Assembly: GCA_020721945.1 (NCBI GenBank)
Contig: DYLT01000005.1
Coordinates: 1 to 43,670, forward strand
Direction: 5' to 3'
Origin: Blastopirellula marina
GTDB taxonomy: Bacteria; Planctomycetota; Planctomycetia; Pirellulales; Thermoguttaceae
DNA length: 43,670 nucleotides
Numbering within the stretch: position 1 is the first letter of the stretch; every line of letters begins with the position of its first letter. The position numbers and the translations under genes were made by a program. The notes under the pieces are model-generated. The model saw nothing but the letters and a program-made list of their open reading frames with translations. It ran no database searches and had not been told where the DNA came from. Shown here in pieces: positions 16,407 through 28,033 of the stretch.

Positions 16407-18044
16407 TCAGCGCGAGGCCATCGACTGTTGCAGCACTTGGACCGCGGCGAGGACGAAGGGGTCCTCCGCGGACGAGACGGCCGCGTGGCCGGGTTCCAGC
16501 GGCCGGGAAACCTGATGGACCACGACGTGCGGCTCGACTCCCACGCCGCTGTACGGCCGACCGCTCGGCGAGTAGAACTTGGCCGTGGTCAGGCGCAGAC
16601 CAGCCGCGCCTTGGCTCAGCGTAAAGATGCCCTGGACCGAGCCCTTGCCGTAGCTGCGTTTGCCCACCACGGTGCCGCGGCCGTGCTCGCGGATCGCGCC
16701 GGCGAAGATCTCGGCGGCACTAGCGCTATCGTGGTCGATGAGCACGACCAAGGGCACGCGCCAGGTGCCGGCCTCGTGGGCCGCGTAGGCGGCGTCCTCG
16801 TGGGCGTTGCGCCCATGCGTGCTGACGATCACGCCGCGCTCGATAAACAAGTCGGCGGCCTCCACGCCCGAACGGAGCAGCCCGCCCGGGTTCCCCCGCA
16901 CGTCGATCACCAGGCTCCTCATGCCCGAGCGATACAGCTCCCACAAGGCTGCGTCCAAGTCGCGCGCGGTCGTCTCCTGGAAGCAGGTCAGTTTGAGGTA
17001 GCCGACCCCTATAGCGCCGGGAAGCATCTTCACCTCGTCGACGCTGGGCACCTCGACGCGGCGGCGGCGCGCGAGGGTCTGGCGCACCTGGCCGTCGGGC
17101 GTCTTGACGCCGAGGACCACCGAGGAACCCTCGGGTCCTTGCAGCAGGGTCGCCGCGCCGTCGGTCGTGGCGGTCGCGGTCGACTGGCCGTCGACGCTGA
17201 CGATGCGGTCGCCCTCGCGCAGGCCGGCCTCTTGCGCGGGGCTGTTGGGGATCACGCGGACGATCGTCAACGAACCGTCCACGGCCTTGAGTTCAATCCC
17301 TAGACCGACGAAATTGCCGCGGATCTGCGAGTACACCTCGGCCAGTTGGTCGGGGGTCAGGTATGCCGAGTAGGCGTCGAGCGAACTGGCTGCCGCCGCG
17401 ACGTACTCGAGCACCACCGCCGCCGGCGAAAGCCCCAGCCGCCGCTGGGCCAGCGCGGCGGCCTGGGCGACCGCGTCGCGGGCATCGGTTCGGGACTGAA
17501 TCACGCGACCCGAAAGCATCGAGCGCAACTCGCGGCAAAAACCGTCCAGCGGCCGGCCCATCCAGGCGGGGGCATTCGCCTGGAGGAACGCGGTTTCGCC
17601 CAGCGCGACCTCGAAGCCGGTGGTACCCGCGTCCACCGCGTCCTTCCATCGCGGCACATCGACGTAATGGGCCTGGATCTTCAGCAGCACCTCCTGGTAC
17701 AAGCTCAAGGCCTCCGACGGCGTCGTGCGCTGGAGCAGATCGCGGTAGCTGCGGTCGTGATAGCGCCGTGCCAGATCGTAGTGGAGCCTCGCGACGTCGA
17801 ACCGCCGCTTGAGGTTCTCTTCGCCGGGGAACTGGCGCAAGGCGTCCTCGTAGTGGCTCAGCGCCTCGCCCCAACGCCTTTCCGATTCCATCTGCTGCCC
17901 GCGGCGCAGCAACTCGCCGAGGTCCGGCGCCTTGGGCAAGGCGATGGTCACGGCCGATTGGGCCAACACGGCCGCGACCAGGGTCCAGTACGCCAGCGTC
18001 GCGAAGAGCAAGCGGCGGCCGACCGCAACGAGGTTCCGTCTCAT
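16407..18044 (-). CDS. S41 family C-terminal processing peptidase with PDZ domain
   Basis: I choose ATG 18044 (545 residues): it gives a clear signal peptide ('LLFATLAYWTLVAAVLA', residues 12-28), and the promoter at 18124-18152 excludes longer starts at 18120 and 18191. Residues ~40-125 look like TPR-type helices ('RWGEALSHYEDALRQFPGEE'). A PDZ domain covers about 243-325 ('GLGIELKAVDGSLTIVRVIP'). The S41 domain follows: 'SLVIDVRGNPGGLLRSGVEA', the catalytic Ser near 442 in 'DHDSASAAEIFAGA', and Lys467 in 'GKRSYGKGSVQGIF'. Such proteases trim or degrade envelope proteins by recognising their C-termini. The gene lies 143 bp upstream of the ATC hydrolase on the same strand. Confidence 0.95.
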   Translation of the reverse strand: MRRNLVAVGRRLLFATLAYWTLVAAVLAQSAVTIALPKAPDLGELLRRGQQMESERRWGEALSHYEDALRQFPGEENLKRRFDVARLHYDLARRYHDRSYRDLLQRTTPSEALSLYQEVLLKIQAHYVDVPRWKDAVDAGTTGFEVALGETAFLQANAPAWMGRPLDGFCRELRSMLSGRVIQSRTDARDAVAQAAALAQRRLGLSPAAVVLEYVAAAASSLDAYSAYLTPDQLAEVYSQIRGNFVGLGIELKAVDGSLTIVRVIPNSPAQEAGLREGDRIVSVDGQSTATATTDGAATLLQGPEGSSVVLGVKTPDGQVRQTLARRRRVEVPSVDEVKMLPGAIGVGYLKLTCFQETTARDLDAALWELYRSGMRSLVIDVRGNPGGLLRSGVEAADLFIERGVIVSTHGRNAHEDAAYAAHEAGTWRVPLVVLIDHDSASAAEIFAGAIREHGRGTVVGKRSYGKGSVQGIFTLSQGAAGLRLTTAKFYSPSGRPYSGVGVEPHVVVHQVSRPLEPGHAAVSSAEDPFVLAAVQVLQQSMASR

Positions 18045-18123
18045 GCAAGCAACCATCCGGGGGGAGTACGCCATCGCGCCGCAAGCCAGGACAGAAAGCG
18101 AGCGGTACGATCCGGCCAACATC

Positions 18124-18152
18124 AATATAGAACACGTTTCCGGCGGCGTCAA
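18124..18152 (-). promoter_or_regulatory. Sigma70-type promoter of the S41 peptidase gene
   Basis: On the minus strand, TTGACG (18152-18147) and TATATT (18129-18124) are separated by exactly 17 bases, and each matches consensus at 5 of 6 positions. Transcription would start near 18117, leaving a 5' leader of about 73 bases to the ATG at 18044. The remaining spacer back to the histidine kinase stop at 18337 shows nothing else. Confidence 0.7.
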
Positions 18153-18336
18153 AAAAACCGCGGCACCATGGGGCCGGCACAACCGATACATCCCGCATGT
18201 CCACGCGTCCCGCGGCCGTCTGGTGACGGACGCGCCCAGCCGTGCCGAAATGACCGGCGGCCGGGATTTTTCCGGTTCTCGCGTTGGCGTGCGCGGCGAT
18301 GGGCCAGGCCGCGGCCCGAGATCGCCGGCACCCCGA

Positions 18337-21507
<3,171 letters not shown>

Positions 21508-21517
21508 AAGCGCGGGC

Positions 21518-22393
21518 TCACATGTTGAACAGATCGGCGTTGAGGGCCAATTCGCGATCCAAATCTCCGGCCAGCACGGCCAAGTCCTCCTTCGACAGCG
21601 AGAGGGCCGTCAGCACCTGGGTGCTGCCGGTCATCAGCTTCAGCCCCACCGAGGGGATGCCTTTGAACGTACAAAGCAGATTGCCGATTTCGACGCACCG
21701 GACCACGTCGGCCGACGGGCCCCGGTAGTTCTCCGCGGCGTGATGATAGCCGATGGCCGCCCGGACCGGCTCTGGAAACCCCCAGTCTTGCGCGACGCAC
21801 TCGCCCAGCACCGCGTGATCGAACCCCAGAAAATCCCGCTCGACCTCGACCAGGGAGGAGCCGGCGGCCAGGGATTGCACCATCTGGCAGAAGGGCCGGT
21901 GCGCGTACTGGTCTTCGAGAATGATGCCCAGGTCGTGCAGCAGGCCCGCCAGAAACGCATCCTCGAAGTTCAGGAACTTCAGACGCATGGCGACCATGCG
22001 CGCGCACAGCCCCACCGAAACCAGGTGCCGCCAGAGGTCCGAGCGGCGGTACGGGCCGATCGCCTCGTCGCTTCGGAACATGTCGGCCACGCCCGCCGTC
22101 ATGGCCAGATTGCGAATCTGCTTCAACCCGAGATAGGCCACGGCCTGCTGAAGATTCGTGATCTTCATGCGCACCCCGTAGGCCGACGAGTTCACGCAAC
22201 GAAGGACTCGGGCCGACAGGGCGGCATCGGCCTCGAGAATCCGTTTCATATCCGCGGCCCCCGAGTTCGGATCGTTGGCGACCTCCATGACCTTCAAGGC
22301 CACGTGCGGAAGTGTCGAAACCTCGCCGATCCTCCGCACAAGCCTCTCCAACGGCGCGCCGGCGGTTGACGTCGGAAGGGAAATGGCCGACAT
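21518..22393 (-). CDS. HDOD domain protein
   Basis: The protein has 291 residues from ATG 22393. The HDOD domain covers about residues 15-215: 'LERLVRRIGEVSTLPHVALK', 'DAALSARVLRCVNSSAYG' and 'AVAYLGLKQIRNLAMTAGV'. 'FLAGLLHDLGIIL' preserves the HD pair in the third helix, and 'AIGYHHAAENYRGPS' is typical of the end of the domain. HDOD proteins are HD-like modules, usually without shown phosphodiesterase activity, that act in signalling of motility, surface growth and secretion. The hybrid kinase follows on the same strand with a 10-base gap, so both probably belong to one pathway. Confidence 0.95.
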   Translation of the reverse strand: MSAISLPTSTAGAPLERLVRRIGEVSTLPHVALKVMEVANDPNSGAADMKRILEADAALSARVLRCVNSSAYGVRMKITNLQQAVAYLGLKQIRNLAMTAGVADMFRSDEAIGPYRRSDLWRHLVSVGLCARMVAMRLKFLNFEDAFLAGLLHDLGIILEDQYAHRPFCQMVQSLAAGSSLVEVERDFLGFDHAVLGECVAQDWGFPEPVRAAIGYHHAAENYRGPSADVVRCVEIGNLLCTFKGIPSVGLKLMTGSTQVLTALSLSKEDLAVLAGDLDRELALNADLFNM

Positions 22394-22741
22394 ACACTCA
22401 CTGCCTCGCTGAGAATGGGTAGGGAAACCAAACGTCCTGCGCCCATATCAAAAGGTAGGTTGCGATTCGCACGCCCGATTGCGGAGCCCTCGGACTCTTG
22501 TAACCTAACCATCAGGAGTGTGATAAACCCCCTCGCATGATGCTATTCATCACTGGACCCTATGGGGGGGCGCGATATTGCTCGGCTGGTCGAGGGCCCC
22601 TGCGGGGCGCAACCCGACAAGACGTGGCCACCCTCCGAGCGAACACGCCAGCGCGTGGCCCTGTCTTGCAGCCGACTTCCCGCGGAGTCACGATACAACG
22701 TTGCCGGTTCGGCGTACTGCCCGTGCAGCGAGGAACATGCG
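22394..22741. other. Divergent intergenic region between HDOD and GYF genes
   Basis: About 348 bases without a gene, expected to hold promoters in both directions. Apart from the plus-strand candidate at 22498-22527 I see no convincing signal; no minus-strand promoter for the HDOD gene could be defined. Confidence 0.45.
22498..22527 (+). promoter_or_regulatory. Possible promoter of the GYF-domain gene
   Basis: TTGTAA (22498-22503) and GATAAA (22522-22527) are spaced by 18 bases, each matching sigma70 consensus at 4 of 6 positions. The leader to the ATG at 22742 would be about 208 bases. This is a weak prediction. Confidence 0.35.
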
Positions 22742-24097
22742 ATGGCGCCAATCGAGTGGTATTACGCGCAGGGGAACCAACAGCGCGGGCCCGTGACCGC
22801 GGCAGAGCTGAAACTCTTGGCCGACCGTGGAGAACTTTCGCCAGACGACTTGGTATGGCGGGCTGGTATGGAGGACTGGATCGCGGCACGCAAGGTCAAA
22901 GGTCTGTTTGACAGTCCTCCCCGGTCGGTCGCTGCCCCCGTCCCCGCGCCTCCGCCGGAGCCGGTGCCTGCCAGCCGACCTCAGACGGTCCCGAGCACGT
23001 CGTCGGCCGACGCGATCCCCGCGACCACGGCCCCGGCAAACCGGCTCCATGTGGCGTTCGAACGGTCCCCGGCCGCCTTCGAACGCTCGCGCGAGGGCAG
23101 CGCGCGCCATCTGTTCGACTATCTCCTCGAGGCTGCCCGACCCCGTTTCACGCCCGCCTTCGTCGATGCGACCGCCAGGTTGTTCACCTGGGTCGGGCAC
23201 TACGGGCTTTACGCGGCGATGGCCTTGGTGCTCGTCTTCCACGTCGCCTTGGCAGCGCGGAGCAATCGCTTCTGGAGCTTCGTCGTGGGGTTGGTTCTGA
23301 CCGTGGCGCTAGCCTTGCTGCAATACGCCGCCAGCCGGTTTTCTGGAACGCTGGTTCGGCTGGATCGTTCGACCTCAGGGCAGATGGCCTCGACCGCCTT
23401 CCTGGACTGCCTGGCCCTGTCGTGCTCGGTGCTGGGCTTTCTGTGCCTGGTGGGGCTAACGCTTTTGGCCCTTCAGTCCAGGACGTTCTCCTGGCTTCTG
23501 CCCGCCTTGGCGACATTCATTGTCTGCCACTATGCGGCCATCGTGGCCATCAACCCCGAGACCCTCCGAATGACCATCTCGGCCGAGACCACCGTTTCGG
23601 ACGAAGCCATCGGGGTGGTCACCGCGTTGGCCAAGATGGCACTTCGCATCGGCCCCGTGGCCTTCGGTGTGGGGGTCGTCTGGGGCGGTGTGAAAATGCT
23701 CTGGGCGATTGCCTTGGTGCTTTTCCCGGCAACCGCGGCCTCCTCGGCCAGTGTGTCAGGGCTGGATGCCTTGATAGGCGGTTCTGTGTCACCCTTGGGA
23801 GTGGGGTTAGGCAGTGGCTTAGGTGGGCTGGGTGACCTGGATCATCTAAGTCCACTGGATGGGTTATCATCGGGCCTAGGCGGTGCTTCCTCCCCGCTGC
23901 TCGGCGAGTTGACCAGGTTCCTCCCCGCGCAGGCCGCCGCCGCGTCGGGGATATGGACCCTCTTCCTGTCAGCCGCACTGCCCACGTTGCTCTATGTTGT
24001 CTTCCTATTCTCCTATGTGATGGTCGATCTGCTTCGGCTGTTCCTCGCTTTGGCACGCCGGATCGCGGATTTGGCCGAGGTCAAGGAGGAGCATTAG
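22742..24097 (+). CDS. GYF-domain multi-pass membrane protein
   Basis: The protein has 451 residues from ATG 22742, with GAGGAA upstream. The N-terminal ~50 residues are a GYF_2 domain ('IEWYYAQGNQQRGPVTAAEL' then 'LVWRAGMEDWIAA'), a small module that binds proline-rich peptides in better-studied proteins. A Pro/Ser/Thr-rich linker (55-105) follows, then about six hydrophobic segments between residue 155 and the end, interrupted by a Gly/Ser/Leu-rich stretch near 345-395 ('LGVGLGSGLGGLGDLDHLSP'). The tail 'ARRIADLAEVKEEH' is charged and probably cytoplasmic. The combination is widespread in planctomycetes, without known function. It ends about 160 bp before the rpsJ start, but that operon has its own promoter, so co-expression is not implied. 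Confidence 0.85.
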   Translation: MAPIEWYYAQGNQQRGPVTAAELKLLADRGELSPDDLVWRAGMEDWIAARKVKGLFDSPPRSVAAPVPAPPPEPVPASRPQTVPSTSSADAIPATTAPANRLHVAFERSPAAFERSREGSARHLFDYLLEAARPRFTPAFVDATARLFTWVGHYGLYAAMALVLVFHVALAARSNRFWSFVVGLVLTVALALLQYAASRFSGTLVRLDRSTSGQMASTAFLDCLALSCSVLGFLCLVGLTLLALQSRTFSWLLPALATFIVCHYAAIVAINPETLRMTISAETTVSDEAIGVVTALAKMALRIGPVAFGVGVVWGGVKMLWAIALVLFPATAASSASVSGLDALIGGSVSPLGVGLGSGLGGLGDLDHLSPLDGLSSGLGGASSPLLGELTRFLPAQAAAASGIWTLFLSAALPTLLYVVFLFSYVMVDLLRLFLALARRIADLAEVKEEH

Positions 24098-24159
24098 GAA
24101 GATCGGGGCAAGGGTTGTGGGGTAGGGCCAGAAGCGTTCGATGTTTTTCGCCGGGGGCG

Positions 24160-24188
24160 TTGACACACCGCGGGCCAAGCGGTAGCAT
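24160..24188 (+). promoter_or_regulatory. Promoter of the S10 ribosomal operon
   Basis: A perfect TTGACA -35 box (24160-24165) is followed after 17 bases by TAGCAT (24183-24188). Transcription would start near 24195 and give a leader of about 66 bases before the rpsJ GTG. The leader contains a small hairpin (TTCCC/GGGAA around 24198-24212). This is the best promoter match in the window and fits high ribosomal expression. Confidence 0.75.
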
Positions 24189-24260
24189 CTTTGGTTTCCC
24201 CAGTTGGGAATATCGCTCGTATTGGCAAGTCGGTGGTCGCGCAAGGCGGGAGAAACGTCT

Positions 24261-24599
24261 GTGTCTGGTCAAACGAACGAAGTGATTCGCATCCGCATGG
24301 AGGCCTATGACCACGCGGTTCTCGACCAAAGCGCGGCCGAGATCGTCGATACCGCCAAGCGGACCGGGTCGGTGGTGCATGGCCCGATTCCGCTGCCGAC
24401 CCGCATCGAACGCTACACCGTGCTTTCCAGCCCGCACATCGACAAGAAGGCTCGGCAGCAGTTCGAGATCCGCACGCACAAGCGGGTGATCGACATCATG
24501 CAAGCGACGGCCAAGACGATCGAGGCGTTGAACAAACTGAGCCTGCCGGCAGGCGTGGACATCAAGATCAAGGCTTCCAGCCGCCGGCAGAAGCGTTAG
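24261..24599 (+). CDS. rpsJ: 30S ribosomal protein S10
   Basis: The product has 112 residues from GTG 24261, which has GGGAGAAA seven bases upstream; the longer ATG frame from 24204 has no support. '[17 protein letters not shown]' at the start, '[15 protein letters not shown]' and '[11 protein letters not shown]' are the S10 signatures. S10 sits in the head of the 30S subunit and also serves as NusE in transcription antitermination. It is the first gene of the superoperon, as in most bacteria. Confidence 0.97.
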   Translation: MSGQTNEVIRIRMEAYDHAVLDQSAAEIVDTAKRTGSVVHGPIPLPTRIERYTVLSSPHIDKKARQQFEIRTHKRVIDIMQATAKTIEALNKLSLPAGVDIKIKASSRRQKR

Positions 24600-24682
24600 A
24601 ATATCGATTCTGGGCATTCACCGAAGCAGTTCCCCGAGACCCTCTATGGACCGGAAGCTGCGTGGGTAAACCCAGCGGATAA

Positions 24683-24714
24683 CCTCGGGGGTGTGCTTGG
24701 GTGGCCCCCGCGAG
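24683..24714 (+). promoter_or_regulatory. Possible RNA hairpin before rplC
   Basis: CCTCGGGGG (24683-24691) can pair with CCCCCGCGAGG (24704-24714) with one bulged base, inside the 156-base rpsJ-rplC spacer, the longest gap in the S10 part of the operon. A smaller GGGT/ACCC hairpin lies just upstream. A translational or attenuation control element is possible, but no known leader motif is recognised. Confidence 0.35.
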
Positions 24715-24755
24715 GCTGGCAATTCCCACGGGCGACGTGTTCAAAGGCAAGAGCG

Positions 24756-25465
24756 ATGGCCATTGGATTGCTAGGGCGCAAGGTCGCCATGACGCAAATC
24801 TATGATGCCGCGGGCGACGTGATCCCGGTCACGATCATCCAAGCGGGCCCCTGCCGCGTCCTCCAGCTTCGATCTACCGAGCGGGATGGGTACGAAGCGG
24901 TTCAACTGGGGTATCTGGATAAGCCACGCCGTCTTGCCTCGCGCAGCCAGCGCGGACACGTCGCCAGGCTCGACGGCAAGCGCCAGCGGCGCCAAGCCGC
25001 GGTGTGGCTGCCGTGCCCAAAGCCGATTGCGAGCCCCAACGCCTGATTCGCGAGTTCCGGGTGCCGATCGAGGGTTTTCAGGTGGGGCAGGTGCTCGACG
25101 TGGGGCTCTTCGAGGGCGTGGCCGCGGTCGATGTGATCGGCACCTCGAAGGGCTGCGGGTTCGCCGGCGCGATGAAACGGCACAACTTCCGCGGCCAGCG
25201 CGCCTCGCACGGGGTGAAGAAGGTCCACCGGCATGTCGGGTCGATCGGCATGAACACGTTTCCCCATCATGTGTTCAAGGGGAAGCGCATGGCGGGCCAC
25301 ATGGGCCACGCGCGCGTGACGGTCCGCAATCTCAAGCTGGTGCGGATCGACAAGGAGAACCATCTTCTGTTGGTCAATGGGGCGGTTCCGGGGCCCAACG
25401 GCGGCTATGTGATGATCCGCCCGACGAACAAGCTTCCCGGCCCCGCACCCGCCAACGCGACCTAG
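24756..25465 (+). CDS. rplC: 50S ribosomal protein L3, reading frame interrupted by a one-base frameshift
   Basis: The first part from ATG 24756 reads 'MAIGLLGRKVAMTQIYDAAG' and continues as good L3 to 'GKRQRRQAA' at 25001. The second part lies in another frame from about 25001 to the TAG at 25463: 'AAVPKADCEPQRLIREF', 'GTSKGCGFAGAMKRHNF', 'GKRMAGHMGHARVTVRN'. Adding one G to GCGGTGTGG at 25001-25002 restores a single frame of 236 residues, a normal L3 length, with a natural junction. L3 is an early-assembly protein near the peptidyl-transferase centre and is essential, so a sequencing or assembly error in a G run is the likeliest explanation. The first frame alone ends with TGA at 25044. Confidence 0.93.
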
Positions 25466-25495
25466 CGCCGGCCCGCACTGGAAAGGGAAACACCG

Positions 25496-26131
25496 ATGGT
25501 CAGCTTGCCCGTCTACAACCGAACCGGCCAGGAAGTCGGCACCTACGAGATCGACCCGGCCGAATTGGCGCCGCGCATCAGCAAGCAGTTGCTGCACGAC
25601 GTGGTCGTCATGTATCAGTCGAATCAGCGGCAAGGCACGGCTCAGTCGAAGGGCCGCGGGGACGTGGCCGGCAGCACGCGGAAGATGTATCGGCAGAAGG
25701 GCACGGGCAATGCCCGGGCAGGGCATCGCCGCAGCCCGATCCGTCGAGGTGGGGGACATGCCTTTGCCAAGCGGCCGCGCGACTGGGGCTATCGGCTGCC
25801 GAGGCGCGCCGTGCAACTGGCCACCCGCATGGCGCTGGCCGCGAAGATCGCCGACCACGAGGTCACGCTGATCGACGAATTGTCCTTCGCCGAGCCCAAG
25901 ACCAAGGACATGGCCGCGATCCTCAAAGCGCTGAAGATCGACGGCCAGCGCCTCCTGGTGGCGGTCGAGGGGTACAGCGCTTCCTTGTACAAGAGCGTCC
26001 GCAACCTGGCCGGGGTGTCCGTCCTTCCGGTGAACGAGATCAACGCGTTGGAGGTGCTGAGCCCTCGGTCGGTGTTGATGACCAAGGCGGCGCTGGACGC
26101 CTTCCGCGCCAAGGCCGCGGCAGGCCGCTAG
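25496..26131 (+). CDS. rplD: 50S ribosomal protein L4
   Basis: The product has 211 residues from ATG 25496, after AAAGGGAAA. The long loop that reaches into the peptide exit tunnel is evident in 'KMYRQKGTGNARAGHRRSP' and 'RRGGGHAFAKRPRDW'. 'SVLMTKAALDAF' near the end is usual for L4. In enterobacteria L4 also represses its own operon; nothing in this leader shows that here. It follows rplC by 30 bases. Confidence 0.97.
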   Translation: MVSLPVYNRTGQEVGTYEIDPAELAPRISKQLLHDVVVMYQSNQRQGTAQSKGRGDVAGSTRKMYRQKGTGNARAGHRRSPIRRGGGHAFAKRPRDWGYRLPRRAVQLATRMALAAKIADHEVTLIDELSFAEPKTKDMAAILKALKIDGQRLLVAVEGYSASLYKSVRNLAGVSVLPVNEINALEVLSPRSVLMTKAALDAFRAKAAAGR

Positions 26132-26159
26132 GCAATTGGCATAGTCAGGAGCGAAGGTC

Positions 26160-26474
26160 ATGGCCCAGGCATACGCGAATAGCCCCGGATCCGGGTTGGA
26201 GCCCTACCAGATCATCCTCCGGCCGTTGGTCACGGAGAAAGGGTTTCACAAGGCCGAGCGGCTCAATCAGTACGCCTTCGAGGTGAACGTTCTGGCCAAC
26301 AAGGACGATGTGCGGCGGGCCGTGGAGGAGCTGTTCGACGTGAAGGTGGTGCGCGTCCGCACCCAGAACCGTCAGGGCAAGCCGCGGCGAACGAAGTTCC
26401 GCCAAAGCGCCACCAAGGCGTGGAAAAAGGCCGTCGTCACGCTGCACGAGAACGATCGGATCAACTTCTTCTGA
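26160..26474 (+). CDS. rplW: 50S ribosomal protein L23
   Basis: The product has 104 residues from ATG 26160, with AGGAG upstream. The core '[18 protein letters not shown]' and '[20 protein letters not shown]' identifies L23, as does '[16 protein letters not shown]'. L23 lies at the tunnel exit and docks trigger factor and SRP. The N-terminal dozen residues (Gly/Ser/Ala) are a small extension compared with E. coli. Confidence 0.97.
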   Translation: MAQAYANSPGSGLEPYQIILRPLVTEKGFHKAERLNQYAFEVNVLANKDDVRRAVEELFDVKVVRVRTQNRQGKPRRTKFRQSATKAWKKAVVTLHENDRINFF

Positions 26475-26490
26475 GGGAAGCCTGCCAGCC

Positions 26491-27345
26491 ATGGGTATTC
26501 GCCACTACAAGCCGACCAGCCCTGGGCGACGGGGAGCCAGCGTGAGCGACTTCGCCGAGCTGACGCCCGGCGCCACGCCGGAGAAGTCCCTTTTGCGCCC
26601 CAAGCGCAAGCGGGGCGGGCGCAACAACCAGGGGGTGATTACGGCCCGGCACCGCGGGGGCGGGCACAAGCGCGCGTTTCGCCTGATCGACTTCCGTCGC
26701 AACAAGGACGGCATTCCGGCCGTGGTCAACTCGATCCAGTACGATCCGAACCGCAGCGCCCGCCTCGCCCTGTTGTTCTATGCCGACGGCGAGAAGCGCT
26801 ACATCCTCGCGCCCGAGGGACTCAAGGCCGGCGACAAGGTGATGAGCGGCCCGGACGCGCCGCCGGCCGTCGGCAACTGCCTGCCGCTGTCGGCCATCCC
26901 GCTGGGCTTGACGATCCACGCCATCGAGATGCAGCCGGGCCGGGGGGCGGCCCTGTGCCGCTCCGCCGGGGCCAGCGCCGTGCTGGCCGCGCGCGACGCC
27001 GACTGGGCCCAGATCAACCTGCCCAGCGGCGAGATCCGCCGCGTCCCGGCGACCTGCCGAGCCGTGATCGGGGCCGTGGGAAACGCGGACCACATGGGCA
27101 TCGTGATCGGCAAGGCGGGTCGCAACCGCTGGCTGGGTTGGCGCCCCTTTGTCCGGGGCACGGCCATGAACCCCATCGACCATCCCCACGGGGGCGGCGA
27201 GGGACGAACCAAGGGCGGTCGGCATCCCGTCAGCCCCACCGGCAAGTCGGCCAAGGGCGGCCGCACCCGCAAACGCCACAAGCCATCGAACCAAGCCATT
27301 GTGCGCCGGCGGCGCTCACGCCGCTATGGCGTGCTGAAGATTTGA
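26491..27345 (+). CDS. rplB: 50S ribosomal protein L2
   Basis: The product has 284 residues from ATG 26491, with AGGGAAG upstream. It is full length and shows '[15 protein letters not shown]', '[14 protein letters not shown]' and the C-terminal '[19 protein letters not shown]', whose histidine region supports peptidyl transfer and subunit association. The end, '[13 protein letters not shown]', is basic as expected. A spacer of 64 bases follows before rpsS. Confidence 0.98.
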   Translation: MGIRHYKPTSPGRRGASVSDFAELTPGATPEKSLLRPKRKRGGRNNQGVITARHRGGGHKRAFRLIDFRRNKDGIPAVVNSIQYDPNRSARLALLFYADGEKRYILAPEGLKAGDKVMSGPDAPPAVGNCLPLSAIPLGLTIHAIEMQPGRGAALCRSAGASAVLAARDADWAQINLPSGEIRRVPATCRAVIGAVGNADHMGIVIGKAGRNRWLGWRPFVRGTAMNPIDHPHGGGEGRTKGGRHPVSPTGKSAKGGRTRKRHKPSNQAIVRRRRSRRYGVLKI

Positions 27346-27409
27346 CCGGCCAAGACCGACCGGTTCGCAGGCCAATGGGAACCATGACGCAACGGGCGGA
27401 CGACCGAGC

Positions 27410-27679
27410 ATGAGCAGATCACTGAAAAAAGGCCCCTTCGTCGATCACAAGCTCTTCCTCAAGGTGGAGAAGCTCAACGAGGCGGGCCGGAAGGAGCCCA
27501 TCAAGACCTGGGCCCGGGCGTGCACCATCGTGCCCGAGTTCGTCGGCCATACGTTCCTGGTCCATAACGGCAAGCAGCACCTGAAAGTGTTCGTGACCGA
27601 GGAGATGGTAGGGCATCGGCTGGGCGAGTTCGCGCCCACCCGCACCTTCCGCGGCCACGGCGGCAAGGGGAAGAAATAG
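27410..27679 (+). CDS. rpsS: 30S ribosomal protein S19
   Basis: The product has 89 residues from ATG 27410; the upstream ribosome site is weak. '[20 protein letters not shown]' opens the protein, and '[20 protein letters not shown]' and '[10 protein letters not shown]' complete the S19 pattern. S19 binds 16S rRNA in the head with S13. Confidence 0.97.
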   Translation: MSRSLKKGPFVDHKLFLKVEKLNEAGRKEPIKTWARACTIVPEFVGHTFLVHNGKQHLKVFVTEEMVGHRLGEFAPTRTFRGHGGKGKK

Positions 27680-27702
27680 GCGCACTACGAGGGAACCTGA
27701 CC

Positions 27703-28029
27703 ATGGGATACCAAGCCGTACATCGGTTCGCGCGGATCAGCGCCCGAAAAGTCCGCCCCCTGGCCGATTTGGTCCGCGGACAGTTCGCCGATGACGCGCT
27801 GAACGTCCTCCGCTACCAGCCGCACCGCGGCGCCCGGATGCTCGAAAAGGTCATCCGCAGCGCCTTGGCCAACGCGGAGGACCGCCGGGCGCCGAATTTG
27901 AACGCCCTCATGATCGTCGATGTCCGCGTCGATGGCGGCCCGATGTTCAAGCGGCTTCAACCCAAGGCGCGGGGAATGGCCTCGATCATCAAGCGAAGGA
28001 TGTCGCACATCCGCGTGGAGCTGGAATAG
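27703..28029 (+). CDS. rplV: 50S ribosomal protein L22
   Basis: The product has 108 residues from ATG 27703, with GAGGGAA upstream. 'HRFARISARKVRPLADLVRG' at the start and 'KRLQPKARGMASIIKRRMSH' near the end mark L22; the latter is the beta-hairpin that lines the exit tunnel and is a site of macrolide-resistance changes in other bacteria. rpsC follows after four bases. Confidence 0.97.
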   Translation: MGYQAVHRFARISARKVRPLADLVRGQFADDALNVLRYQPHRGARMLEKVIRSALANAEDRRAPNLNALMIVDVRVDGGPMFKRLQPKARGMASIIKRRMSHIRVELE

Positions 28030-28033
28030 ACGT

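Noticed and set aside
18240-18300. Fourth copy of the dispersed palindrome after the kinase stop
   Set aside because: Only the TTCTCGCG block and a short CCGG hairpin agree; the order of the other blocks is lost.
24990-25010. Programmed -1 frameshift site in rplC
   Set aside because: There is no X-XXY-YYZ slippery heptamer at the junction and no obvious downstream stimulator; a missing G in a G run is simpler.
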